DNA of 64,000 nt from Leptospira tipperaryensis (GCF_001729245.1 NZ_CP015217.1:553501-617500), one strand, 5' to 3'; positions 9,572-20,289 are shown, counted from the first letter of the stretch. Numbers and translations: made by a program. Notes: generated by a model from the letters alone, not told the origin.

Positions 9572-10933
9572 ATGCTACCAAATACGATCCAAACCAAGGA
9601 GGAAACCTTACGTCGCTTTAATAGGGAATTGATGTCCCTGGCCAAAAATCCGGTTTTGGATAAAGGCGATTTGAATCCTGCGTTACACGTCCTTACGGAA
9701 TCGATTTCAAGAGCCTTGGATTGTGAACGTTGTAGCATCTGGTTTTACAGTGAGACAAAAACTTCGATTCAATGTCTCGATCTCTTTATACTCTCCGAAA
9801 ATTCTCACAACTCCGGAATGGAACTCCTTCAAAAAGACTATCCTCGTTATTTCGAAGTTCTCAAAGAAGAACGTTTGATCGTCGCCGACGACGCGGTTCA
9901 CGACGACTCCACAAAAGAGTTTGCTCCGAATTATCTCGTTCCTTTGAACATTCTTTCGATGTTGGACGCTCCGATTCTTATGGATGGAAAACTTCTCGGA
10001 ATCATCTGTAACGAACATGTGGGCAAACGCCATGCTTGGACCCTTGAAGAACAAACCTTTGTGGGTTCTCTTGCGGATATGATTCCAAGAATCTTTCAAG
10101 CGGTGGAAAGAAAGAAGGCGGAAGAAGAATTAAGAAAAGCGAATGAACGTTTGGAATATACGGTTAGAACAAGAACCAGAATCATTCTAAGTCAAAAGGA
10201 GGAGCTCGAACATCAAATCAAGATGGCAAAAAAAATTCAAGGAGCTCTTCTTCCCGCAACTCTTCCAAAATCAAAATATCTGGATCTTCAATATCTTTAC
10301 GAACCTATGATGGAACTCGGCGGGGACTTTGTGGACTTTCTCTACGACGAGGAAAATTATACGCTTGGATTTTTTATCTGCGACGTTTCCGGTCACGGAG
10401 TTTCCGCGGCATTGCTCGCTTCGATGGTTAAGATGTCTTATTCGAACTGGGGGTCGTTTATTCAAAATCCTGAATTTGGAGTCGTTCATATTTACGAATC
10501 CCTTGCCGGAAAATTTGCGGGTCATTTTATCACCGCGATTCTCGGAACTCTAAACGTTAAAACCGGGGAAGGAAGAATGACCAACGCGGGTCATTGCCCG
10601 CCCGTTTTGCTTCGCAGAGGAAAAAAGCCACAGGTCTTTAATCAAACCGGAGCTTTGCTTACGGATTTAATTCCTTTAAAACTGGAAACCGTTCCCTTTC
10701 ACTTGGATCCCGGAGATCGTCTGGTTCTTTATACCGATGGGATCATAGAAGCTTTTAATTCGAATCGAGAAATGTTTTCAGAGGAACGTTTGCTTTCCAA
10801 TTTGGATTCTTCCGAAAACGAAACCCTGGATGGGCTTTGTCAGAAAGTTTTTTCTGAAGTAAATCGTTTTATGGGAGTGGCCCATGAGGGATTTTCGGAC
10901 GACCTTACGCTTCTTGCTCTAGAAAGAAAATAA
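9572..10933 (+). CDS. GAF-domain PP2C-type (SpoIIE-like) serine phosphatase
   Basis: A 453-residue cytoplasmic protein. Residues about 20-190 form a GAF domain (DCERCSIWFYSE, IICNEHVG, FVGSLADMI). A charged coiled-coil linker follows at about 180-225 (KAEEELRKANERLEYTVR). The SpoIIE/RsbU phosphatase domain runs from about 230 to the end, with metal-binding aspartates in GGDFVDF, ICDVSGHG, LYTDGIIEAF and FSDDLTLLAL. Such proteins dephosphorylate anti-sigma-factor antagonists in partner-switching pathways. No anti-anti-sigma gene is next to it here. The following gene is a receiver protein, so the two may act in one signalling path. Confidence 0.88.
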   Translation: MLPNTIQTKEETLRRFNRELMSLAKNPVLDKGDLNPALHVLTESISRALDCERCSIWFYSETKTSIQCLDLFILSENSHNSGMELLQKDYPRYFEVLKEERLIVADDAVHDDSTKEFAPNYLVPLNILSMLDAPILMDGKLLGIICNEHVGKRHAWTLEEQTFVGSLADMIPRIFQAVERKKAEEELRKANERLEYTVRTRTRIILSQKEELEHQIKMAKKIQGALLPATLPKSKYLDLQYLYEPMMELGGDFVDFLYDEENYTLGFFICDVSGHGVSAALLASMVKMSYSNWGSFIQNPEFGVVHIYESLAGKFAGHFITAILGTLNVKTGEGRMTNAGHCPPVLLRRGKKPQVFNQTGALLTDLIPLKLETVPFHLDPGDRLVLYTDGIIEAFNSNREMFSEERLLSNLDSSENETLDGLCQKVFSEVNRFMGVAHEGFSDDLTLLALERK

Positions 10934-11068
10934 ACTTTCGTTAGACGACTTCTTCTTATTTTCGAAATGATTTTTAAGAATAATCAATCATTCTTATGAA
11001 ATAAATTGTTAAAATACGAAAGTAAACGAAAAGTGTAACGCTACTCTTGATTGGAGATTACGGAACTT

Positions 11069-11743
11069 ATGAAAATCGCAGCTAACTATTCCATTCTTCT
11101 TGCGGAAGACGATGAAAGCAACGCAGAACTTCTCATTCGTCATTTGGAAAGATTCAATTTCGAAGTGGAACACGTGGTGGACGGAGTCGCGGCTGAAATC
11201 AAACTGAGAAAGCAACGTTATGATTTGATCATAACCGATAATAGAATGCCGAAACAAAGCGGACTCAGTCTTTTGGAAAGAATTCCGGAAACAAATCGTG
11301 CAACTCCGATTATCTTTTTAACGATAAGCAACGAAAAAGAAACGATCATTCAAGCGGCGCATAACAAAAAACTCATCGCCTATCTTTTGAAACCGGTAGA
11401 TACTCAAATTCTACTGGAAAAGATTTGCCAAGGTCTTGGAATCCGAATGGATTCTCTCATTGATAAGAAAGCCTTTCCTTTCGAGATGCATCCTTTTTCA
11501 AACTCCGGTCACGGAGTAGGGATCGAGTTGAAGGGTTGTCCTTACGGTAAGAGCATTGAAAAACTCGTTCAGGAAATTTCTTTCTTTTTAAAGGAACTTC
11601 CAAGTTTGCGCAGTATTGTGATCAAGGTGAATCCTGAATTCTATTATTATAAGAATGGTGAACAATTGCTTTCCACTCTCAGAGACCGTCTTGCGATCAA
11701 ATACGAAATCAAAAAGGAAGATATCAGCATTCTAAACGAATGA
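11069..11743 (+). CDS. Response regulator with a novel C-terminal domain
   Basis: From ATG 11069 the product is 224 residues. The N-terminal receiver has the acidic pair in LLAEDDE, phospho-acceptor D57 in ITDNRMP, T85 in FLTIS, and K108 in LLKPVD, all canonical. The remaining 100 residues have no DNA-binding pattern I recognise. They contain GVGIELKGCPYG and a mixed alpha/beta pattern ending in a charged helix. It might act by protein contact rather than DNA binding. A TTG 18 bases upstream is possible but the ATG fits better. It follows the GAF/PP2C phosphatase by 135 bases on the same strand, but co-transcription is not certain. Confidence 0.82.
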   Translation: MKIAANYSILLAEDDESNAELLIRHLERFNFEVEHVVDGVAAEIKLRKQRYDLIITDNRMPKQSGLSLLERIPETNRATPIIFLTISNEKETIIQAAHNKKLIAYLLKPVDTQILLEKICQGLGIRMDSLIDKKAFPFEMHPFSNSGHGVGIELKGCPYGKSIEKLVQEISFFLKELPSLRSIVIKVNPEFYYYKNGEQLLSTLRDRLAIKYEIKKEDISILNE

Positions 11744-11900
11744 GAATTCTTTGGTAGCTTTCTATACGCGAGCTTTGGATCGAAGACGAAAAACGCTTTT
11801 ATCCGTTCGGGAATCGTTACTTCGGAAGTCTTAAATTCTTTTTTCGCGAAAGGTTTCCATTTTTTTAATCAGAACGCGAAAAATTCTCCGTAAAAAAATT

Positions 11901-11928
11901 GGAACCTGAGTTTGGCGTTTTGGTCAGA
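11901..11928 (+). promoter_or_regulatory. Predicted ECF sigma promoter driving the sensor-sigma-anti-sigma operon
   Basis: A -35 GGAACC (11901-11906) and a -10 GTCAGA (11923-11928) are separated by exactly 16 bases. This is the classic ECF pattern (GGAAC, 16-17 bases, GTC). It lies 26 bases before the first start codon of an operon that encodes an ECF sigma factor, so self-activation is the natural reading. It is a prediction from pattern only. Confidence 0.68.
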
Positions 11929-11953
11929 GGATTAGAAAATGGGAGGAATCCAA

Positions 11954-12380
<427 letters not shown>

Positions 12381-12391
<11 letters not shown>

Positions 12392-12932
12392 GTCTGAATT
12401 TACAGATATCGTTAGTTCCACTAGGGACATTGTCCTCTCTGCGATTGAAAAAAACCTCGCAGAGAGGTTTTCTTATGCCATCGACGACGTGGCGCAAGAA
12501 ACCTATTTTCGCGCGTACAAAGCCTTAAAAAAAGACCAGTTTCGCAAAGAATCAAAACTGAGCACTTGGTTGTATGCGATCGCCAGAAACGAATCCTTGA
12601 GAATGAACGATAAACTGAAAAGAGAAGAAGAGCGCGCGGATAAGTTGGCTCGCTCAAAAAAACCGGAAGACTTTATTACCGGGAATTCTAACTTAAACGG
12701 AAAGTCGGGTGATGCGGAGATTAATTCTCAGGAAGTGATCGGATTACTGCGTTCACTTCTGGTTAAAATTCCAGATAAATACAGAAGGGTTTTAGAATTC
12801 TACCTGGCGGGTTATACGGAAAAACAAATCGCGGAGACGATGGGAGTAAAACCGGGGACGGTAAAATCCAGGGCCGCGAGAGGCAAAGAGATGATGAAAC
12901 GAGTTGGAACAAAGGAGAAATTTTATGAATAA
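12381..12932 (+). CDS. ECF-type RNA polymerase sigma factor
   Basis: The 183-residue product has the two ECF domains. Region 2 includes DDVAQETYFRAYKAL and KLSTWLYAIARN; region 4 includes IPDKYRRVLEFYLAGYT, IAETMGVKPGTVKSR and a basic recognition helix. The linker between is long, charged and presumably flexible. It overlaps the sensor gene by 11 bases and the next gene by 8 bases, which indicates translational coupling in one operon. The predicted promoter at 11901 is likely its own target. Target genes outside the operon cannot be identified from this window; I found no second clear copy of the promoter pattern. Confidence 0.88.
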
Positions 12933-13194
12933 TCATAATTCCTCTCCTATGAAGGGAGAGATTTTAAAAAGAAAGCAGAATCAAGATTGGGTGAAACAAA
13001 TTTCGTCTAACGTGGTTCGCAGGGATAAAAGAGAAACAAGAAACAAAAGAATCGTCGGCGCATCGTTGGTTCTCTTTTTAGGTTTGAGCGCTTACGTCGG
13101 TTTTTGGTTTCAGGATTCCATTTTGGATTCTCGAGATCAAGATCTTTTGAGCATCGGTGTTTTTGAAGAATTGGAAGAAGCGTTCAATCGTTAA
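12925..13194 (+). CDS. Small one-TM protein, probable anti-sigma factor (CnrY-like layout)
   Basis: The 89-residue product starts at ATG 12925 behind an AAAGGAGA ribosome site inside the end of the sigma gene. It has a basic cytoplasmic N-terminus of about 46 residues, one transmembrane helix (IVGASLVLFLGLSAYVGFWF, about 47-66), and a short acidic outer tail (VFEELEEAF). It lacks the zinc anti-sigma motif HxxxCxxC. Size, topology and gene position match CnrY, which holds the sigma factor CnrH at the membrane with its N-terminal segment. Function here is inferred from context; there is little recognisable sequence similarity. Confidence 0.62.
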   Translation: MNNHNSSPMKGEILKRKQNQDWVKQISSNVVRRDKRETRNKRIVGASLVLFLGLSAYVGFWFQDSILDSRDQDLLSIGVFEELEEAFNR

Positions 13195-13235
13195 GTTCGG
13201 AAGAAACTTCTCATTTTCTATGACCACTTCGCCTT

Positions 13236-13266
13236 AAGCCGGATCTTTCCGGCTTTAACTTTTTTT
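13236..13266 (+). terminator. Terminator after the ECF sigma operon
   Basis: Perfect 8-bp stem AAGCCGGA (13236-13243) and TCCGGCTT (13248-13255) with a TCTT loop, followed by TAAC and a run of T. It lies 42 bases after the stop of the last operon gene. Confidence 0.87.
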
Positions 13267-13602
13267 CCTCAAAGATCCAAACTCTTTTTAAATTCAAAGT
13301 AGATAAATTCAATATTTAGAATGTGTTTTTGATTCTTTTTTAAATTTTGTTTTTCTTTTAGATCGCAAAGATTCAAGAATTTGAGGAAAGTTCGCCGAAC
13401 ATATTCGAGAAAAAAGTCACTCCGATTTCAGACTGAAACGGGCTTTAAGTCCGAATCCATTCTTTTTTTCGGTAGAAACTTTGTTGGAACAAACAAAGCC
13501 GACGTTTCAAAAGATTCTTAAAAAAATCATTTTTGATTTCTTATGGGCAAAAAAAACCAGGGATTTGGATCCTCTTGCGTCTTCTTTCTCGAGGAGAATT
13601 CT
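13267..13602. other. Intergenic region with a decayed palindrome
   Basis: No gene is supported here. Around 13438-13452 there is CGGGCTTTAAGTCCG, an imperfect relative of the CGGACTT/AAGTCCG palindromes at 21630 and 25228. The rest is AT-rich and should hold the promoter of the next gene. Confidence 0.4.
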
Positions 13603-13980
13603 ATGTTTCATTTTTTGAATCGAATCGGATCGCTCGACACGGAAAGAAATAAAACTTCCGAAGTTATAGAAACGGCGGACGGAGGATGGGAAGGAGTCAT
13701 TTTGGTCTGTTCCCAGTGTGCAGCTAAAATTCCAGGGGAAAGTTTTTTAGGAAAGAGTAGGATCAAAAATGAACTAAAATCTCTCATCCGATCCGAAAAA
13801 ATCGTCGGAGTAAGAGTTCTCGAAGTTTCTTGTTTGAACGTCTGCGAAAAAAATAGAATCGCGGTTGCGAATACGTTTTCTTCCGAACCCGGTAAGAAGA
13901 TCGCGATGGTTCCTGCTAAAACGAAGGCGCAACAGATTCTAAAATTTTTTGAAATCGCAAGAGAGGACTCCAATTTTTGA
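13603..13980 (+). CDS. Thioredoxin-fold (2Fe-2S) ferredoxin-like protein
   Basis: From ATG 13603, behind a GAGGAGA site, the product is 125 residues. It has the cysteine pattern of small thioredoxin-fold 2Fe-2S or metal-binding proteins: VCSQCAA at about 43-49 and VSCLNVCEK at about 86-94, with alternating strands and helices between. A DUF1636-like metal protein is the main alternative. It probably carries electrons or a metal in the cytoplasm. There is no operon partner; the next gene is convergent. An upstream ATG at 13543 in the same frame would add 20 residues but has no ribosome site. Confidence 0.55.
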   Translation: MFHFLNRIGSLDTERNKTSEVIETADGGWEGVILVCSQCAAKIPGESFLGKSRIKNELKSLIRSEKIVGVRVLEVSCLNVCEKNRIAVANTFSSEPGKKIAMVPAKTKAQQILKFFEIAREDSNF

Positions 13981-14091
13981 ATATTCGAAGCTTTCTCTTT
14001 GCGAACTTTCGGCCCGCTGCGGTTTATTCGTTAAATTGCTAATTCATAAATCATAATTTACTAATGTTTTATTTTACGATGGCTCGATTTT

Positions 14092-14964
14092 TTATCGAAT
14101 CTTTGCCCCTTCTTGAATTCCTTCTCCCGGATACAAAATCACCTCGTCGCCTTCTTTCAGACCTTCCACGATCAGAGCGTTTTCTCCGCTTCTGGCTTCC
14201 ATCTTGACCTTGGTTTTTCTGGCCTTATTTTTCAACACCTGAAAGACAAACCAGTCTTCTCCTTCACGAAACAAAGCGGCGGTAGGGGCGATGATCTGAT
14301 TTTCTTTTTTATCACTTATGATTTTACAACGAACCTGAAATCCTTCTCCCATTGCAGAAGGGGGAACAAAGTCCACAATCGCCCTGACCCTTTGTTCTTC
14401 CACTCCCAACGAAGAGATTTTTGTAAAAGCGGCGGGTTCGACCAAGCGCAAATTTCCTTCCAACTTTCCTCCTCCCCAGCCTTCGATTTCCACGGGATTT
14501 CCGCGATGAAGATGAACCGCTTCCTGCGTAAGAACCTCGGCCGCGATTTCCAAATGATCGGTATTGCCGACTTCGAGAAGAGGGGCTCCCATTTCGATCG
14601 GCCCTTCGCTTTCTCTTATCACCTTGAGCACCTTACCGCTGATAGGCGAATTTACGGATCGATCATAGTCCCACTTTACGATCGCAAGAGTTTCACCTTT
14701 GTTCACGGATTCTCCTGCGTGTTTATGAATTCTTTTGAGAACTCCACTTACCGGAGAGAAGATCGTAAATTTTTCCTGGACCCTGGTGATTCCTTCTTCC
14801 TCTACGATTTGTTGATAGGTTCCTCTGACTACCTTTGCGGTTTCGGAGACTACCGGTTTTGGTCTTAATAAAAACCATAAAATTAAAACGAGAATTCCAA
14901 GTCCGATTCCGATTTTGAATTTCCGATTCGAAATGATTGTCTTCCAGTTTTCTTTCCAATTCAT
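14092..14964 (-). CDS. Periplasmic adaptor (HlyD/MacA-type) of an ABC export system
   Basis: The 290-residue protein has one N-terminal membrane anchor (IGIGLGILVLILWFLL). A lipoyl-like hairpin domain follows, with GTYQQIVEEEGITRVQ and later GKVLKVIRESEGPIEMGAPL. A beta-barrel region and a C-terminal membrane-proximal domain ending in KEGDEVILYPGEG complete it. The coiled-coil hairpin is nearly absent, as in short adaptors of Gram-negative ABC exporters. It starts two bases after the permease stop, so it is the third gene of a tight operon. It should link the inner-membrane permease to an outer-membrane channel supplied elsewhere. Confidence 0.83.
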   Translation of the reverse strand: MNWKENWKTIISNRKFKIGIGLGILVLILWFLLRPKPVVSETAKVVRGTYQQIVEEEGITRVQEKFTIFSPVSGVLKRIHKHAGESVNKGETLAIVKWDYDRSVNSPISGKVLKVIRESEGPIEMGAPLLEVGNTDHLEIAAEVLTQEAVHLHRGNPVEIEGWGGGKLEGNLRLVEPAAFTKISSLGVEEQRVRAIVDFVPPSAMGEGFQVRCKIISDKKENQIIAPTAALFREGEDWFVFQVLKNKARKTKVKMEARSGENALIVEGLKEGDEVILYPGEGIQEGAKIR

Positions 14965-14966
14965 AA

Positions 14967-17306
14967 CTATTCCCTTATTTTAAGGATCGATAGAAGATCC
15001 ATAGTTTTGATTTTCGAATACAAAATAAAATAACTCAATACGGAAGTTCCCAATGTCATAAGAATCGCGACCGCGTAAGTGCGATACGAAATGATCAGAG
15101 GAATTTTGAATCCTTCGGTTTCCACGGTGGTCATCAAAAGATAAGCAAAAGAATATCCTAATACACAACCGATCGGGAGAGAAGCGACGATCTCGACTCC
15201 TAATTCTCCGGCTAATATTTTAAAAACCTCTTCTCTTGTAAAACCGAGAATTCTCAGACTTCCGAGTTCGAAAATTCTTTCGGATAAGGAGATCATCGCG
15301 GTATTATAGACGACGCCGATTGAAATGACCGAAGCAAATATAAAAAGAATGACGGTTGTTGCAAGCGTGCTTCGTGACATCGTGTCCGTAAATACTTTGA
15401 GACTTCCGGCTCGAGTGGAGATTCCGGAAATTTTCGGAACGTCCTTCAGTCTGGACAATAAGGCGGCTTCTTCCTTTGCGTCAGTTCGTAAGGCGATGAG
15501 ATTTACACTTTCTCCTTCACCTAACAACTGATTGACGGAGTAGAGATCCATATAAGCGCCTTGTCCTAATAGTTCTTCAACCAATCCATCCACTCGAACG
15601 GTTATCTTTTTTCGATTTCCTTCCAAGACTTCCATTTGAATTTGGGAACCGGTTTTGATTTTCATCTTCTCAGCAACTCCGGAATTTAAAAAAATTCCCG
15701 AGCTCGGAGGTGTGAGAATATTTCTTTTTTTTCCTACAAGTCTTCTTAACTCGGCCTTGTCCGGAATTCCTTGCAGAGCCATTTCTTTGGAAAGATGTCC
15801 GACTCGAATTCGAATCGGAATCATCCTGTAACCTTCCGCCGATAATACGGCCGGATCCTTTTGAAGATCGTCGACTGCGGTTTTGGAAACAGGTCCCAAA
15901 AAAGAAACGGTGATCGATTCCCTTTGGAGAAGGTCGAATTGAATTTCGATCATCGCATTCACCGCGTCGCGCGAGAACATTCCTAAAACCATGATCATTA
16001 CCGAAGTTGAAATTCCGAGAATCGCGATCAAGGTTCTTGCCGGTCTTCTCGTTAAGTTTCTCAAAATCATTCGGGTTTGTGTGGAAAGTGTCTTTGTATA
16101 CGTTTCGATCCAATTTTTTTGAAAGCTCATTGGAACGGGCGGTCGCATCGCTTGTGCGGGATCCAGTTTGAGAACTCTGAAAATCGAGTAAGTTGTTCCT
16201 AACGCGCCGGAAAGAATTCCGATCAAAATTCCCAATAACCCCAAGGAAGGATTGAAAATAAAAACAAGATGAGGAAATCGATAATACTCGGAGTAAAGAT
16301 TTCTCATCGCGTCTCCGAGCCAGATTCCCACCAAAACTCCTAAAAAAGAACCGAACCCGCTGATCAATGAAATGATTTTGAGATAATGAAGTGCGATTTC
16401 TATATTCGAATATCCTAATGCTTTGAGAGTGGCGATTTGTTCCCTTTCTTTTGAGATGATTCTTGTGGAAACGATATGAAGTAAGAATGCCGCGACTCCG
16501 AGAAAAATCATCGGCAGCGAGTAGGCCATCGTTTTGAGCTGTTTGAATTCGTCTCTGAGAAAAGAATGAGAAGGAAGTTTGTCCCGGTCATAGGCGCCGT
16601 ATCCGCCGTAAGGTTCCAAAATCTGATCGATTCTTTTGAGGACGGAAGTCCTCTGCGCTTCCGGTGCGAAGGTAAAAACCGCGTCGTTGAAGGCGCCGAC
16701 CATTCCGAAAGCATTCTCCATTCCCTTTCGATCCATCCAGAGAATTCCGAAATGTTTATCGTCGGGCAAAGGATTGGTTCCTCGAAAAATATAAACGTAT
16801 TCCGGCGAGAGTGCGATTCCGGTTATGGTAAGAATTTTTTTCTCCCCTTGTAAGATGCCTACGATCTGATTTCCGGGGACTAATTTATTTGCGAACGCGA
16901 ACGCTTCGCTTAACAAAACCTCGCCGTCTCCTTTGGGCAGTCTCCCGGAGCGAAGGTTCGGAATGTTGATCCCTTTCGATAAGGATACAAATCTTCCGGA
17001 AGTGGGAAGAGTTTCATTCGGAATATCTAATACTGCTTCTTGAACGATTCTGGATCGGATCGTTCCGATTCCGGGAACGTCGGCAAGGTTTTGAAGAACG
17101 GATTCCGGCGCTCTCTTTAAGGAAACAAATCCTTGCGCGAAGTAAGAGGAAGAATAGAATTTCTCTCGCGCCGAAAAAAGGGAATCGTATGCGCTTCTGG
17201 ATGCGACAAAAACTCCGACTCCCGCGGCGACGACCAATGCGATCGTAATTCCTTGGGCTTTGAGAGATCTCATTTCCCGAAAGACTTTTCGATCAAGGGT
17301 TTTCAC
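14967..17306 (-). CDS. ABC transporter permease with two FtsX domains
   Basis: A 779-residue membrane protein. It has an N-terminal helix ([18 protein letters not shown]), a periplasmic MacB-type domain, an FtsX unit of three helices (about 260-370), a second N-terminal helix (about 415-440), another periplasmic domain, and a C-terminal FtsX unit (about 650-775). This duplicated layout is typical of mechanotransmission-type (type VII) ABC systems that drive work in the periplasm, such as lipoprotein or lipid extraction and small-molecule efflux. Its first four bases overlap the ATPase gene. The cargo cannot be told from sequence. Confidence 0.88.
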   Translation of the reverse strand: MKTLDRKVFREMRSLKAQGITIALVVAAGVGVFVASRSAYDSLFSAREKFYSSSYFAQGFVSLKRAPESVLQNLADVPGIGTIRSRIVQEAVLDIPNETLPTSGRFVSLSKGINIPNLRSGRLPKGDGEVLLSEAFAFANKLVPGNQIVGILQGEKKILTITGIALSPEYVYIFRGTNPLPDDKHFGILWMDRKGMENAFGMVGAFNDAVFTFAPEAQRTSVLKRIDQILEPYGGYGAYDRDKLPSHSFLRDEFKQLKTMAYSLPMIFLGVAAFLLHIVSTRIISKEREQIATLKALGYSNIEIALHYLKIISLISGFGSFLGVLVGIWLGDAMRNLYSEYYRFPHLVFIFNPSLGLLGILIGILSGALGTTYSIFRVLKLDPAQAMRPPVPMSFQKNWIETYTKTLSTQTRMILRNLTRRPARTLIAILGISTSVMIMVLGMFSRDAVNAMIEIQFDLLQRESITVSFLGPVSKTAVDDLQKDPAVLSAEGYRMIPIRIRVGHLSKEMALQGIPDKAELRRLVGKKRNILTPPSSGIFLNSGVAEKMKIKTGSQIQMEVLEGNRKKITVRVDGLVEELLGQGAYMDLYSVNQLLGEGESVNLIALRTDAKEEAALLSRLKDVPKISGISTRAGSLKVFTDTMSRSTLATTVILFIFASVISIGVVYNTAMISLSERIFELGSLRILGFTREEVFKILAGELGVEIVASLPIGCVLGYSFAYLLMTTVETEGFKIPLIISYRTYAVAILMTLGTSVLSYFILYSKIKTMDLLSILKIRE

Positions 17307-18031
17307 CAGTTCAGTTCTTCCGTCGTTTTTTTACGGGAATTCTTTTTGTTGGAAATGATGGTTCCGTCTCTCATTTCTACGATTCGATCCGCCATCTGCG
17401 CGATCGTCGCGTTATGCGTGATTACAACGGTGGTAGTTCCCAATTCTAAATTTACTTTTGATATCGCATCCAAGACGACCCTTCCCGTTTTGAAGTCGAG
17501 GGCTCCGGTCGGTTCGTCGCAGAGTAGGACGTCCGGTCTTTTGGCGATCGCTCTTGCAATCGCGACTCTTTGTTGTTCTCCGCCGGACATCTGCGCGGGG
17601 AAGTGATCCTTTCTTTCGAGAAGTCCTACGAGCTGAAGCGCTTCTTCGGAAGTCATCGGATGAGAACTGAGTTCGGTCACTAAGGAAACGTTTTCAAGAG
17701 CCGTGAGGCTCGGAATTAGATTATAAAATTGGAATACGAATCCTACGTGATCTCTTCGATAGAGGGTCAGGTTTTCGTCGTCGTTTGCAAATAGATCGTG
17801 ATCCTGAAATCGGACCTCTCCGGAAGTGGGAGTATCAAGACCGCCTAAAATATTCAGCAACGTGGATTTGCCCGAACCGGACGGCCCCAAAAGAACTACA
17901 AATTCTCCGGAGCGTAATTCGAGATCTACGTCGTGAAGCGCGGGGACTTCAATTTCTCCCATCTTGTAGATTTTTCCGATTTTTTTGGCCTCGAATACGA
18001 TCTCTGATTTTTTCTGATTCTTTTGGGTCAT
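17303..18031 (-). CDS. ABC transporter ATP-binding subunit (MacB/LolD type)
   Basis: The 242-residue ATPase has Walker [10 protein letters not shown], a Q-loop ([17 protein letters not shown]), signature [14 protein letters not shown], Walker [13 protein letters not shown], and switch His in VITHN. Residues of the LolD/MacB family such as [12 protein letters not shown] are clear. It energises the permease encoded by the overlapping next gene (ATGA overlap) and is the first gene of the operon. The AraC-type regulator gene is transcribed divergently from the far side of a 136-base gap, so shared control is possible. Confidence 0.93.
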   Translation of the reverse strand: MTQKNQKKSEIVFEAKKIGKIYKMGEIEVPALHDVDLELRSGEFVVLLGPSGSGKSTLLNILGGLDTPTSGEVRFQDHDLFANDDENLTLYRRDHVGFVFQFYNLIPSLTALENVSLVTELSSHPMTSEEALQLVGLLERKDHFPAQMSGGEQQRVAIARAIAKRPDVLLCDEPTGALDFKTGRVVLDAISKVNLELGTTTVVITHNATIAQMADRIVEMRDGTIISNKKNSRKKTTEELNW

Positions 18032-18167
18032 CGTAGAAGGCCATTCTGTTCTTTTTTCGGACCTAAGAAAAGAAAAATAATTTTCTTAGGACTTGATTTA
18101 CATCATCGGATTTTTATTCTTTCCGTAATTCAATCCGCTGTTTAACAAAAAGGAAATATTTTATTCT

Positions 18168-19304
18168 ATGCCTCCCGTTGGTCCGCCGCATCCGCCGCCA
18201 GGCTTTCCCATTCCCCCGGTCGCGTTGACGATCACCGTCTTTGCGATTTTTGTCCTTTGGTTTAAAAGACATCGATTTTCCTTTGATCGATGGTTCGTCT
18301 TTTTCTTGTTAGCTCTGAGTTGTCTTCACTTTGCTCATCTCTTGAGAAGAGGTTTTGGAAGATCGTATTTTGATTTTTTTCACATTCCCCAGCTTCTATT
18401 GGGTCCTCTGTTTTTTCTCTATTTAAAAGACATCATCGGTGTCGGAGTGAGAAAGAAAGATTGGTTTCATTTTCTTCCGTATCTTGTTTTTGTTTTTCTC
18501 TTTTTCGGTTTTAGAATCTCGGAAGAATCGCGTTGGTTGTCCGATCTTTTTTTCGGTCCGGAAGGTTGGGTCTTGAAGAGATCTACTTTTGTATCCCTGC
18601 TTTTGTATTCCATTCTTAGTTATTATCAAATTTACGGAGCTGAAAAAGAACCGGTCAATCCCGTAATCGAATCTCTTCAATTCGGATGGCTCAAGTTTAT
18701 GATCGTCCTTGTGTTTTTGATTTTGATCTATCAAACTATATTCTTTTTTTGGAATGAGTTTGCGGATTCTTCTTCCGAAAGAATTTTACCTCAGATTCGA
18801 GGATACGATATTCTTATCTTTACGATTCTATTCTCGCTTTTTGGCGTTCGTCAGAGTATGATCCATTCGGCGTGGCTTCTCGGGCGTAATGATTCTTATC
18901 CGATCGTTAAAAAGAGAAAGTACGAAAGATCGGGTTTGGAATCTGAAAAGTTAAACGAATACGCGACCGCGGTAAAAGAATTTATGGATCTCAAAAAACC
19001 GTATCGTGACAGCGAATTTTCTCTGGATCAATTGGCAGAAGAATTGAATCTTCCCAGAGCTCATATCACACAGGCCTTAAACGAAGTCTTGGAAACAAAT
19101 TTCTACAATTTTTTGAACGAATATCGTGTTCGGGAGTTTATAGAGCTTTTGGATTCTTCCTCGGCGGAAAAAACTTCGGTTCTTCATCTGGCTTTCGAGG
19201 CGGGTTTCCATTCGAAATCTACGTTCAATCAGTCGTTTAAGAGAATTATGGGAACAACTCCTTCCCTCTATATATCCGAAAAAAAGCAAAAAAATGAGTC
19301 TTAG
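18168..19304 (+). CDS. Membrane-bound AraC-family regulator
   Basis: The 378-residue protein opens with a proline-rich segment (PPVGPPHPPPGFPIPP) followed by about seven hydrophobic helices up to residue 245. The C-terminus has the AraC two-helix-turn-helix domain: FSLDQLAEELNLPRAHITQ, then VLHLAFEAGFHSKSTFNQ and FKRIMGTTPSLY. Membrane AraC proteins of this layout sense an external or membrane signal and activate nearby genes. It is divergent from the ABC exporter operon and upstream of the YHYH-SCO cluster, so either could be its target. No operator is evident. Confidence 0.85.
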   Translation: MPPVGPPHPPPGFPIPPVALTITVFAIFVLWFKRHRFSFDRWFVFFLLALSCLHFAHLLRRGFGRSYFDFFHIPQLLLGPLFFLYLKDIIGVGVRKKDWFHFLPYLVFVFLFFGFRISEESRWLSDLFFGPEGWVLKRSTFVSLLLYSILSYYQIYGAEKEPVNPVIESLQFGWLKFMIVLVFLILIYQTIFFFWNEFADSSSERILPQIRGYDILIFTILFSLFGVRQSMIHSAWLLGRNDSYPIVKKRKYERSGLESEKLNEYATAVKEFMDLKKPYRDSEFSLDQLAEELNLPRAHITQALNEVLETNFYNFLNEYRVREFIELLDSSSAEKTSVLHLAFEAGFHSKSTFNQSFKRIMGTTPSLYISEKKQKNES

Positions 19305-19398
19305 CCGATTGGTTCGGTCGACGATTTTCGTCCACTGGGTTATACTCAAGTGCCATTGAGGAAGCGTCCTCGTACGCTCGAAAAAAAAAGGAGAAAAT

Positions 19399-20289
19399 AT
19401 GATTCAAAAAACGATTCTTATACTTATGCTTAGCCTTTCTTTTCTACTTTGTAAAAAAGAAGAAGCGAACAACGATGTTACGATCGCAACTTTAGGCTTT
19501 ATTGCCGCGACGGGATTCTGCAACGGAACTCTCGCTACTACCGGAACTGGGGTTTCCAAAGCGACCGCGACGATCGATTCTTCTTCCGGCTGTGTAACGG
19601 GTGTAACTACGTGTATGGACTCGGCGCTGCCGTCCTGGATCAAAGACAATTTTAAATGTTCTACGGCTTACGTTTCCGGTTCGAGTTACGTATTCAAATC
19701 TCAGAATGTTCCGAACACAAAGAGCTACTACTACGGTTCCACTTCTCCTTTGTTTGAAGCTCTTCCGGGAGGCAACACTCCGGCGGGAACCAATTCTATC
19801 TCCAGTCAAAAATTGGTTTATGCGATTCCTTCCACTCCTACGAAAGGAACCGGAACCGTGAGCACTCAAGGCGGACTCGTGTCCATCGGTATTACCGTAA
19901 ACGGTCTTGCGATTTTCAACAACGCCGCGGCTCCTCCGGATAATCTTTCGGTCGAAGCGCTGACCTTTGACAACTTCGGCGGTCACCCTCAAAACCAAGG
20001 TGTTTATCATCACCACGCGGCTGTTACCAAGGTCAGCAATAACGACGCGAATTTGATCGGAATCATTTTGGACGGTTATGCGATTTACGGTGAAAAATGC
20101 GACAATGGAACCGCTGCAACGGGAGACGATTTCACTCCTACATTAGATTCTTTGCATGGACATACCGCGGCTACGGTTCACTTTTCGACTCCTACCTATC
20201 ACTATCACTACGTTCTGGACGCGACCGCAACGATCAAAACTCTAATGGGTTCTTACTTTTACGGTACTATAGGAAGTGTTTCTAACTAA
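19399..20289 (+). CDS. YHYH-domain lipoprotein
   Basis: The 296-residue protein has a lipoprotein signal (lipobox FLLC at about 16-19) with an AAGGAGA ribosome site. The mature part is rich in Thr, Ser and Gly. Its conserved core carries NQGVYHHHAAV near residue 200 and PTYHYHYVLD near 270, with DGYAIYG between. The clustered histidines that name the YHYH family suggest metal binding. It is translationally linked to the next gene, whose start overlaps its end by 14 bases, and lies upstream of an SCO copper chaperone. A role in copper or redox handling outside the cytoplasm is an inference from this context. Confidence 0.78.
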   Translation: MIQKTILILMLSLSFLLCKKEEANNDVTIATLGFIAATGFCNGTLATTGTGVSKATATIDSSSGCVTGVTTCMDSALPSWIKDNFKCSTAYVSGSSYVFKSQNVPNTKSYYYGSTSPLFEALPGGNTPAGTNSISSQKLVYAIPSTPTKGTGTVSTQGGLVSIGITVNGLAIFNNAAAPPDNLSVEALTFDNFGGHPQNQGVYHHHAAVTKVSNNDANLIGIILDGYAIYGEKCDNGTAATGDDFTPTLDSLHGHTAATVHFSTPTYHYHYVLDATATIKTLMGSYFYGTIGSVSN

